NCBI RefSeq assembly: GCF_003171515.1
Contig: NC_089392.1
Span: 1,054,001 to 1,118,000 of the forward strand
Direction of reading: 5' to 3'
Origin: Pyrenophora tritici-repentis
Taxonomy: Eukaryota > Ascomycota > Dothideomycetes > Pleosporales > Pleosporaceae
Length of the DNA stretch: 64,000 nucleotides
A program made the translations under genes and the position numbers. Of this stretch, positions 44,174 through 52,457 are shown one piece after another (position 1 is the first letter of the stretch; each line of letters opens with the position of its first letter). The notes beneath the pieces were generated by a model. It was not told the DNA's origin, searched no databases, and saw only the letters and a list, made by a program, of their open reading frames with translations.

Positions 44174-45260
44174 ATGGTAATTTTTTGAGCAGCTGCGTAG
44201 CAGTGAGTGAGCAAGATACTAACGAAGTGCAGCCTGGGACTACACGCGGCAAGGCTGCTCAACGATCCAATGCCGAGCATGCTCGCAACTCCAAAATCGC
44301 TGCCTCCGGTGGCTCGCGTTCGGCCGGTGCTCCCCGTTCCGCCGCTGGTGATCGCTCTGAGCCCGAGTTTCGTCGCCGCACCGCCTCTCCGATCAAGGAC
44401 GATGCAAGCCCGTTTACCCGCTCGTCTGTCAAGAAGCAGTTCAACTCTCAAGCCGGCGCTCCGCGCGAGTTCGCCTGCGAGCGATGCGTCAAGCGATGGG
44501 CCGCCAACAATGGTCTTGGCCTTTGCTATGACCAGGCAAACAGCAAGAGCGGTCGCTGCGAGGCTTGCAAGACCCATACGTGCGCGCTCGTGTAAGTTTA
44601 GCATCTGATCTTTGATCTTGATCAAGTTGGCTAATGCTGTTCTTAGCGACAAGTCGATCGCCAGCATTGTCTACCCCGCCATAAAGCAAGGCATTCATGA
44701 GCAGCGGAAGGACGCTCCCTTCGTAAGTAATGCTTCAGTTGATCAATCGCTTGTGCATGGCCAATAGGAACGTCTAGAATATCGTCAAGAAGTATCGCGA
44801 TGTCGTCTTGGAGCAAATCAAGGAGCTTGAGGATAGCCTCAAGTCTGAGCGTCCAACTACCCGTGCTTCGGAGAAGGCTCCCGTGTCCGATGACAACGAT
44901 GACCGATCCATTTCTGAAGAGGAGGATGTTGCTTTCGATCTCGACGCATACTATGCCCGCTCTTCCCAGAAAGAGGAAGACTTTGACGATCTCTCTGGCG
45001 AGGCTGACTACACTACGCCTACTCGTAAGACGAGCATCTATCGCCAGGATGAGTATGATCCTTTCATTGATCATGAGCCTTCGGCTAGACCTTCATCTGC
45101 TCGAAAGTCTTCTGCTGGTCCTTCGTCTGCTCGAAAGCCTAAGCGTCTTGCTGTTCCTGATCGCGCTGCTGTTCGTCGCAAGTCTGTTCAAGACTTTGCT
45201 GATCACATTAGCAAGATGGCCACTGAGTTTGCCGAGAAGCTTGAGCGTGATGAAGCTTAG
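44174..45260 (+). CDS. Cys-rich protein of unknown function, four exons, between inverted LTRs
   Basis: Exon 1 is the ATG alone (44174-44176), followed by a 56-nt intron with ACTAAC and GCAG; exons 44233-44591, 44647-44722 and 44778-45260 follow, with 55-nt introns and GTAAGT donors. The product is 306 residues. After a Ser/Ala/Arg-rich start comes a Cys module: CERCVKRW, GLCYDQ, GRCEACKTHTCALV. This resembles Cys motifs of uncharacterised, repeat-associated proteins of filamentous fungi. A helical segment (IVKKYRDVVLEQIKELED) and acidic then Ser/Arg-rich tail end in a coiled coil. All splice phases fit, so the gene looks intact. No function is known. It sits between two inverted family-C LTRs. 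Confidence 0.72.
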
Positions 45261-45379
45261 GTTCTTTTCTTTTCTGTTGATCTCTTGCTCCTTCTTGGGT
45301 GAGCCTCGCTGATGACGCATTCCAGCTAATTAAGGCCTTTGGCATTAAGCCTTGTATAGTAGTTTCCTTAATTAGACCA

Positions 45380-45573
45380 TGTCGCGGAAATGGACTTGAT
45401 GTTGGACGTCGTATGATCACTTGATCGGATCGGGTCTTTGAGACTCCAGATCCGTGCCAAGGGACTGATCCATCATGTACAAATACCGGACTAGCCGTCT
45501 GATCTTTCTGATCCTTAGAGCAATCAATGATCCCACTCTTGAACGAATCTGATCGGTGTCATCCCAACTATCA
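45380..45573 (+). repeat. 5' LTR of copia family C, 194 bp
   Basis: TGTCGCGGAA...CAACTATCA, TG...CA ends, matching the solo LTR at 43061-43254 reversed. It is followed directly by a primer-binding site and a gag gene, so this is a true 5' LTR. The 3' LTR is not in the window because the element is interrupted at about 46735. Confidence 0.85.
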
Positions 45574-45590
45574 TAGTTATGAGCCCGGCG
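45574..45590 (+). other. Putative primer-binding site matching an initiator tRNA-Met half
   Basis: The sequence TAGTTATGAGCCCGGCG follows the LTR. Its complement contains GGGCTCATAAC, the anticodon-arm sequence of eukaryotic initiator tRNA-Met. Copia of Drosophila is primed from the 5' half of that tRNA, cut at the anticodon loop, and the position fits such priming. Confidence 0.6.
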
Positions 45591-45733
45591 TTTTAAGATC
45601 ACAGTATCGATTCTCCCTGCGCACCTTTTCACGTTGGTTACACGATCAGATTATTGCTCCGTTCATCTCTCTCCATTTATTACTTCCGTTCTCGTTGAGT
45701 CCATTGATCAATCCTAAGACAAAGAGGACCATC

Positions 45734-46735
45734 ATGGATCACGACCCCAAAATCCCAGCACCTAATGTTATCCTACACGCCCACAAGGACTGGCACCTAT
45801 GGTTCCCGCTGCTTGAGAAACACTCGCGCGATCGCGGAGTCTGGGAATACATTAACCCAGATGTTGACACTCTCATGCCAGCGATCGAATCCCTCGAGCC
45901 GGTCTATCCGGCCATTCCACCCGAGCCAGTCAAGCCTACTTCGCCTACCTCAGAGCAGACGCCTGAACAACAGGCTGCTCTTGAAGAGTACAATCATAAG
46001 AAGGCAGCCTATCAGCTCGCTGCCAAAAATCACGAGGAGGATGTTCGCGTCTACAAAGTCCTATGTAACCAGTGGGTTAGGAAGGCTTCGAAGATCGCAA
46101 ACATCAATGAGTGGATCAATCGTACAGTTTCCCAGGACTTGCTCTTACCGATCACAATGCAACTCCTGCGCGGAATATCCACTCCACAGGCTGTAGTTAG
46201 GGAGCTCAAGAAGCGTCTCTCGCCATCGGATTCGAACACCAAGAACCTCCTGCGCATCCAATACAGGGCTCACTTAGAGAAGGCCAAAACTGGTCGATCT
46301 AATGTGGACAAGTGGTTCAACGATTGGCAGGCTCTCTATGCAAAAGCTCAAGCGTTCGAACTTCACGAAGTTAAGGGTGATCTCGCTGTCACCGACTTTC
46401 TGGATGCGTTGGCGGCAAAGATCGCTCCTGACTGGGCACACAATTTGCGACAAACGATCACGACTGCGTCAGCTATGGGTCAGCCGACCATGAGCCTTGA
46501 CGATGTGGCCAGAGTGTTTAACTTGACCATGCAAGAGCACGAAGCATCTGGCGGAAAGGGCAGATCAACTGGAGTGTTCTCCACGTTCGGCGGTGAATCC
46601 GCTCCGAGCGGAGGAAACTCCGGAGGATCAACCGGAGGACCACGGAAGTATTGTCCGTGCAAACCCGGCAAGCCATCCCATTATTGGGAGCCCACTAAAT
46701 GCCACAGGCTTCAACAGGCAATCACTGGCATACAT
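45734..46735 (+). pseudogene. copia family C Gag, 3' end cut off
   Basis: From ATG 45734 an open frame gives about 334 residues of copia-type Gag (UBN2 style): HAHKDWHLWFPLLEKHSRDRGVWEYI, TVSQDLLLPITMQLLRG, KTGRSNVDKWFNDWQAL and DVARVFNLTMQEHE. A Gly/Ser region and a Cys/His motif (CPCKPGKPSHYWEPTKCH), the nucleocapsid-like zinc knuckle, follow. Gag forms the particle that packages element RNA. The sequence then changes abruptly to repeats of a hAT element, so protease, integrase and RT are absent. Before the break the frame is undamaged. Confidence 0.82.
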
Positions 46736-47702
46736 GGGCAAAATGGTCGGTTATTCCGGTCGGTTATTCCGGTTAACCAGTTAGTCAGCATTTTCGGCCG
46801 GTCTCAATCAACCGGTTTAATTAATATAATTAAATCGGTTAAACCGGTTAACCAGTTAAATATCTATAAGCTTCTTGTCTTTAATATAATCCTGCAAGCT
46901 TGCTTCTTTCCTCGTTACCATTCTACGTTATGTCACTTCCTGCTAAAACCTCGTCTTCATCTTTACCTGCCAACTTCTACTCCTTTATAGAGATCTCTAA
47001 GGAGCCTCCATCTATAAAAAGGAGTAGTAAGGGCGTTACTATCTACACCTGCAAAGTTTGCGTTCTTCGACCGTTCTCCGGAAATCATCGCATGAATGCG
47101 GTCCGACACGTTCGGAATAATCACCTATTACCGGCTCTTACTCCTCCTCTCGCGTTATCAAGCCCAGCTCCTGAGTCAGTGACTGGAAACTCCCTTACAT
47201 ATAACTCTCGCAAGATTACGTCCTTTTTCTCTACTTCTCCGTCGCCCGATTCTATAAGGAACGTCTTCAGTCTCCCGCGGTATCATGATGCTATCGTAGC
47301 CCTCTTCACACAGCGTCGGCTCCCGTTTTCTGCTATTAAGTAGAAAGAGTTCTAAGAGCTCTCTCTTGCTGCCAATCCGTATATCGAGGACCAACTTCTG
47401 AAAACCCGACGATCGCTCCTACGCATAATCATCACAAATAAAGCCTACTATTAGGAACAGATTAAAGAGAGCCTACAAACCGCTGTGAGCTCTATTTACA
47501 TCTCCTCTAATCTCTAGTCTTCGCCTAACCGCCATTCTCTTCTTGGCATTACTGCACAGTGGGTCGATGTAAACTATAAGCTTCAAACTGGATTACTAGC
47601 TCTCCCGGAATGTCGCTATACCTATAGTGGAGAGCGTTAAGCTGAGTTGCTTCTGCAGGTTATAGAGACCTATAGAATTACGTTAAAGATTGGCTGGCAT
47701 AC
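46736..47702 (+). pseudogene. hAT transposase relic, heavily RIP-mutated
   Basis: Subterminal GGTTAACCGGTT-type repeats (46740-46860) mark the 5' end of a hAT element. From about 46930 a BED-like start (TCKVCVLRPFSGNHRMNAVRHVRNNH) leads to hAT transposase (HDAIVALFTQRRLPFSAI, then in pieces SLAANPYIEDQLL, HSLLGITAQWVD, LLALPECRYTYSGER, IGWHT). At least six stops replace Trp (TAG) or Gln (TAA/TAG), for example at 47341 and 47353; all fit CpA-to-TpA change. The element ends where a Fot1-like insertion begins at 47703. Its 3' half was not found beyond that insertion. Confidence 0.8.
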
Positions 47703-47785
47703 TAACGTCATCGATCATCGAACCGCCCACATCATCGAACCGCCCACTTCTGCCAAGCCCGACCTTCAACCCACCACCACCTACT

Positions 47786-49279
47786 ATGCCTCCACCAATT
47801 GATCTTGAATTTTTCTCTCGTGATGATAGAATCACCCTTGCTATTAAAGCTTTAAAATGCGACGCGTCATTAAGCCAGCGGCACGTTGCTGCACTCTATG
47901 GGGTGCCGCGAAGCACCCTTAAGGATCGCGTCAAAGGAATTGCTTCACGACGCGATATCCAACCCAACCGATCAAACCTGACTAAGGCTGAAGAGGAGGC
48001 CCTTGTCAAGCGTATAAGGGATCTCTCCTCACGTGGATTTGCGCCTACAGTTGAGGAGGTGCGCAATATGGCCAATTCCCTGCTGGCTGCCCGGGGTGAG
48101 GGTCAGGTTGGTGTTTGCTGGGTCTACCGCCTTGTCAAGCGCCAGCCAGACATCAAGACTCAGTTATCACGACCTCGGGACTATAAACGGATCCTGTGCA
48201 GCGATCCAGCTATTATTGAGCCCTGGTTTAGGCTAGTAGCCAACATGAAAGCCAAGTATGGTATCCTAGACGAAGATACCTACAACTTCGACGAGACTGG
48301 CTTCCAGATAAGCCTTGGTGGGTCTGTCAAAGTAGTAACGGCGTCTCAACAACGTCTTAAACCTATCAGCCGGCAGGCTGGTGACAAGGAATGGATAACC
48401 TTAATTGCGGCAATCAACGCCATGGGTTGGCTGATTCCACCGTTCTTCATCTTCAGAGCAAAGAACCACCAACAGGCCTGGTATCATGGCAACCCCAAGG
48501 ACTGGAGGGTAGCTGTTTCAGACAAAGGATGGACCAACAACGAGATTGGAGTAGCCTGGCTAAGGCACTTTATTGACCACACCACCGCGCGTACAGTGGG
48601 CGGGTATCGGCTGCTCATTATTGATGGCCATGAGAGCCACCAATCAGTCCTGTTTCAGGATATCTGCAAGGAGAACAACATCATCACTCTCTGTATGCCA
48701 CCTCATACCTCCCATATCCTTCAGCCGCTTGACGTTGGGTGTTTCGGGCCCTTGAAGCGTGCGTACAAGAAGGAAGTAGGAGCCTTGGCAAACTACGACG
48801 TCAACCATATCGACAAAAAGGCATTCCTAGCAGCCTTTTTAGCAGTATACAAGGGTGTTTTCTCGTCTAATAACATCAGATCTGGATTCCGTGCAACTGG
48901 CTTAGTTCCTATCAACTCAGAGGTGGTGATATCACGACTTGAAATCAAGCCTCGTACGCCATCACCACCCTTACCAACCACCACCTGGCAACCCAGAACA
49001 CCAAGCAACGCCTTTGAGATAGATGCTCACTCAACCCTTATCTCTGATCGGATTAGGCAGCACCATAGCTCATCACCAGCTTCGATTATTGAGATGGTGC
49101 AGCAGTTTAACAAAGGTGCCAAGATGATGGTGCATTCTTACGCTCTTATGGCTGATGAGATGGGTCGACTCCGAGCTGCCAACGCTGCAGCCACAGAACG
49201 AAAACAGCGTATGTCGAGACATGCGCGTACAGCCAGCCCAGCGAGTTTTTCCGGGCCGGAAGCTTGGACCACTAGGTAG
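47786..49279 (+). CDS. Fot1-like DDE transposase
   Basis: The ATG at 47786 starts 497 residues: a psq-type helix-turn-helix (LAIKALKCDASLSQRHVAAL), a Tc5/CENP-B domain (RGFAPTVEEVRNMANSLL) and a DDE superfamily core. The catalytic triad is D169 (NFDETGF), D280 (IIDGHESH) and D316 (LQPLDVGCF), spaced by 35 residues between the last two. These proteins cut and paste the element at TA sites. The core shows no lesion. The frame ends early (AWTTR at 49279); the usual C-terminal zinc knuckle is found out of frame at 49401-49637, so the protein is shortened. An earlier in-frame ATG at 47690 lies outside the element and was not used. Confidence 0.85.
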   Translation: MPPPIDLEFFSRDDRITLAIKALKCDASLSQRHVAALYGVPRSTLKDRVKGIASRRDIQPNRSNLTKAEEEALVKRIRDLSSRGFAPTVEEVRNMANSLLAARGEGQVGVCWVYRLVKRQPDIKTQLSRPRDYKRILCSDPAIIEPWFRLVANMKAKYGILDEDTYNFDETGFQISLGGSVKVVTASQQRLKPISRQAGDKEWITLIAAINAMGWLIPPFFIFRAKNHQQAWYHGNPKDWRVAVSDKGWTNNEIGVAWLRHFIDHTTARTVGGYRLLIIDGHESHQSVLFQDICKENNIITLCMPPHTSHILQPLDVGCFGPLKRAYKKEVGALANYDVNHIDKKAFLAAFLAVYKGVFSSNNIRSGFRATGLVPINSEVVISRLEIKPRTPSPPLPTTTWQPRTPSNAFEIDAHSTLISDRIRQHHSSSPASIIEMVQQFNKGAKMMVHSYALMADEMGRLRAANAAATERKQRMSRHARTASPASFSGPEAWTTR

Positions 49280-49400
49280 ACCAAGCTTCCCGCTCAGCTC
49301 GCACCTGTACATATGGAGATCTCTCCACCCAGCTCTTGCTCACTACTAATCAAATACTATACACTTTGTTCGTTGCAACGACTGCTAGTATTCGACACCT

Positions 49401-49637
49401 TTGCCGTGTCAACAGCGTAAAAAGCGCCGGATTAAGAAAGGTGGGACCCTATCACAGGCAGAGGCAGAGGATTTAATTGCCCAAATAGATGTAGTAGAGG
49501 CGGCAGCACAGGAAACACGTGAGATGAGGCGTGAGGCAGGTGCAACGCAATCGCGGATTTATAGCTGCAAACAGTGTAGACAGCTGGGGCATAATAGGCG
49601 GACCTATAAGAAAGATGCAACTGAATTAGGCGATTAA
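49401..49637 (+). pseudogene. Detached C-terminal zinc-knuckle part of the Fot1-like transposase
   Basis: RKKRRIKKGGTLSQAEAEDLIAQ and ETREMRREAG match the C-terminal tails of Fot1-like transposases, ending in CKQCRQLGHNRRTY. The fourth zinc ligand is Tyr instead of Cys (compare CGRCGETGHNLRTC in the relative at 61 kb). The piece is separated from the main frame by a stop and about 120 bp that look inserted. Confidence 0.7.
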
Positions 49638-49790
49638 TTCTATCTACTTATTACCTGATTTGGATATGTGGTTGTGGAGATATTCTGATTTGAAGGGTGG
49701 GTAGGTGCACAAGGTGGGCGGTTTGATGATGTGGGCGGTTCGATGATCGATGACGTTAACACAGATCAAATCCGAAGTTCGCAATCAAAG

Positions 49791-49999
49791 TGTAACCGCG
49801 CGAGGCAGTCATCAGAGTATATTGTGTTCTGTTGTCTGTTGTGCTGTCATGGCCACCTTATATGTAGCCATAATCAGGGTCTATTTACATGACGTATCTC
49901 TGATGCTGGTGAGGGGAGAAGGTGCTCATGGAGGAGAGGGAGGAGCGCCAGGACAACGCACGTGACATGCGCAATACCCTTGCCTCACAAACCGCAACA
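49791..49999 (+). repeat. Solo LTR, family D, 209 bp
   Basis: TGTAACCGCG...AACCGCAACA. A 208-bp inverted copy is at 59431-59638. Neither has internal element sequence beside it, nor matching flanking pentamers. Confidence 0.75.
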
Positions 50000-50642
50000 C
50001 AAGCTCTATTCTCCGCGGTACACCAGGACTTGGTGGATCAACCCAGGTAGCTGACACATACATGAATTCGGTTATGATTAGGACAGAGCCGACAGAGCCG
50101 ACAGAGCCGACAGAGCCGAGATCCGACTAGTTAATTTGCCGATTGCCCGGGTATAGAAGCAAAGACGGCTAGCCCGTCCTGATTTGTAGACAAAAGTGTA
50201 ATAGACCGCGACGATATGAGTGCTCACAGGCGAAGATGAGGTCGAGGTCCTTGCACCCAACACGGGGTATTGATGACTCTCGGCCACTCAACAAGATTTA
50301 CGGCTGTCAAAATGCCGGGGGAATCATGGTGCAGGATGGTCCAGGACGATCCTCGACTACCTGCTACAGGCCGGCTATCGTTGTCAAGATGGCTGCGTAC
50401 TGGGCCGCCCTAACAAAGAACAAGATAATCATGGTAAAGTTCATTGGTTAGGTGATAGATTGATAAGACCCAGAAAATAGCAGACTCCCAAGTGTTTTAG
50501 TGTTAGTCCACGTAATCTTACGCTTGTTGTTTTTAACTCCATTAGACTGTGCTGTATCCGATATCATGCCTGATCTTCTCCTCCTGCACTGTCATTTCGA
50601 TCTTTCGATGATTTCAGTGCAACTTACTATTTTGTATATCAA
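50000..50642. other. No gene; contains a 9-bp minisatellite
   Basis: Holds four GACAGAGCC units (50082-50117). Nothing else could be supported. Confidence 0.4.
50082..50117. repeat. 9-bp minisatellite GACAGAGCC x4
   Basis: Four perfect tandem units 83 bp from a solo LTR. A one-base variant unit (GAACCGACA) is repeated at 62564-62626. Confidence 0.85.
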
Positions 50643-52019
50643 ATGACTTTTTCTATCTCGAGAAAATTACCGCAGTGTGATTTTCTGAGGGAAATAGCCC
50701 TTCACACTTCAAAGACCCTCAAGATGAGTAACGGTTCAAGGCGCACCCCTAACAAAGCCAAGGCTATTATACTACATCAATCTGAGCAACGCACTAAGGG
50801 GCGTTCTTTGGAGGAACCTGGTTACTGGATGACATCCAAAGGCGTGGTACCTTCCCCCTGGACAGACTGGCAAGATCACGATGCAACGAAACCTGATAAA
50901 TTTAACAAAGGAAAAGGGTTTAGAGGAAATAAAAACCAACATGGCAAGAAAAACATCACTTGCTTTCGCTGTGGAAAAGACGGCCACGTGGTCAGAAACT
51001 GTCGTAGCAGGAATAAGGCTGCGAGGCAACTTAATGCCACAACCGACGGCCAGGCTAGGGACAAGGCATGGGATGTTGTCTCTCGCCCATCGGCTAGTTG
51101 CGCGACTTTCAATAATGGAGGAAGAGTCACGAAACTTGAAGACTTTACCTTTACAGCAACAGGAAGAACGGGTGATACACTGGAGCTAGTAGAATCCAAC
51201 CACACAAAGTATGAAACGATGGCAAAGCTCAAAGAAGAACACTGCCCACCCAATTCATACGCCGACATACACTCAGCAGAGCTCCTCAATCAGCAGATCA
51301 ACGAGCTACAGCATTACCTCAACAGACCACCAATCAGCTACGATACCAGATCAGCAGGTGCCATGATGGCAATGCAATGCCAGTTCTACAAGCTATGGAA
51401 AGAAGTTAACCAACAAGGCAAGAACGATATTCCACCGACGTTTCAAAAGTTTGGGCTTATCGCCGCCGAACTAGGTTGGACTGAACGGGTAGAATACTCA
51501 TGGGAGATTGGGGAACAGTCATTTAAAGCAGAAATGACTGAAGAGAAACTCTCGCTGCTAGAAGATGTCAAGTACCTTAAGCGTAAGACAAAGAAGAAGA
51601 GTCGACCGGACGAAACGTTTTACTGGATGGATTATAGGAACGGGAATCATGCGAAGCTCTCATGGAGTGCATGCATTCACGACCATTGCATAACCCACTA
51701 TTCTGATAAGACGGGGACAGGATGGTTTCCAAGGAGGTTAAAAGGATTCGCTCGGTGCCAGTGGGCCTGGTTCAAGTGCAAGAATGATCAATGTCCAAGT
51801 CATCTATGGGACAAGAGAAAATTACCATACTTCCCAGGGCATGACGACCCTCAAGAGATCATTCAGATGCAAGAAATTCAGCAGGAAAAACATGGAGAAG
51901 GGTTCGTCTGGGAATGCAATCAGTCTGGCTGGCACACATGCTTGAACTGGGAATGCGACATTCATCGTGTGGCAAAAGAATTGAACGGGTTCGGAGGCAA
52001 GGCTGCTTTAGATCAATGA
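50643..52019 (+). CDS. Retroelement-like ORF: CCHC knuckle plus three W-x2-C-x4-C-x2-H modules
   Basis: An uninterrupted 458-residue frame. Near residue 107 is a retroviral-type zinc knuckle CFRCGKDGHVVRNC preceded by a basic Lys/Asn tract, as in Gag nucleocapsid. The second half is unusual: three modules WSACIHDHCITH, WFKCKNDQCPSH and WHTCLNWECDIH, all W-x2-C-x4-C-x2-H, the first two followed by a Lys and then WFP or YFP. No capsid, protease or RT is attached. It may be the end of a gypsy Gag or the start of its Pol, a separate element protein, or a retained host copy. The start may lie at 50724. The solo LTR downstream belongs to a copia family. Confidence 0.55.
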   Translation: MTFSISRKLPQCDFLREIALHTSKTLKMSNGSRRTPNKAKAIILHQSEQRTKGRSLEEPGYWMTSKGVVPSPWTDWQDHDATKPDKFNKGKGFRGNKNQHGKKNITCFRCGKDGHVVRNCRSRNKAARQLNATTDGQARDKAWDVVSRPSASCATFNNGGRVTKLEDFTFTATGRTGDTLELVESNHTKYETMAKLKEEHCPPNSYADIHSAELLNQQINELQHYLNRPPISYDTRSAGAMMAMQCQFYKLWKEVNQQGKNDIPPTFQKFGLIAAELGWTERVEYSWEIGEQSFKAEMTEEKLSLLEDVKYLKRKTKKKSRPDETFYWMDYRNGNHAKLSWSACIHDHCITHYSDKTGTGWFPRRLKGFARCQWAWFKCKNDQCPSHLWDKRKLPYFPGHDDPQEIIQMQEIQQEKHGEGFVWECNQSGWHTCLNWECDIHRVAKELNGFGGKAALDQ

Positions 52020-52101
52020 GAGTCCCAGTGAGGTCTATACCACAGACCCCCTAGGTTCATCAGTATAGCAATGACGGTTCGGAAACAAAAAATACAAAGT
52101 T

Positions 52102-52292
52102 TGTCGGATCGTGAGTATCGGTAGAGACGTCGGCTGCTGGACACTTCGGCCCGACTTCGGCCCACCTTGCGCAGAGCTTAGGTATACCTTCGTAGCAGCT
52201 ATGTTCGTAATCAACAAGAACCATCACCGAACAGAATGCATTCCTAGTTATCGTTATTTCCCTTTACGCACTTAGTGCAAAGCCAACCAACA
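52102..52292 (+). repeat. Solo LTR, copia family B, with 5-bp target duplication
   Basis: TGTCGGATCG...CCAACCAACA, 191 bp, homologous to 30037-30225 over its first 110 bp and at its end. It is flanked by AAGTT at 52097-52101 and AAGTT at 52293-52297, a perfect 5-bp duplication. Confidence 0.88.
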
Positions 52293-52457
52293 AAGTTAGT
52301 GATTTCAGGATACAGAACTGAGAGCCGGTCATTGTCGAGACCGAAGCCTGGTCACTATAAGTATACCAACACCATTCGTGAACTATGTAGACTTCGTTTT
52401 AAAGCAGCAAAAATATCCCGAAATGGAATCAACTGTTTTGAGGCTGAAAGCGGCGAT

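Larger units (their letters stand above)
47705..49756 (+). mobile_element. Fot1-like DNA transposon with TIRs and TA duplication, 2052 bp
   Basis: Both ends carry a 44-bp inverted repeat with one mismatch (ACGTCATCGATCATCGAACC at the left end, its inverse at the right), flanked by TA at 47703-47704 and 49757-49758. The repeat has an internal doubling of CATCGAACCGCCCAC. It contains one transposase and is inserted into the hAT relic. Confidence 0.92.
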
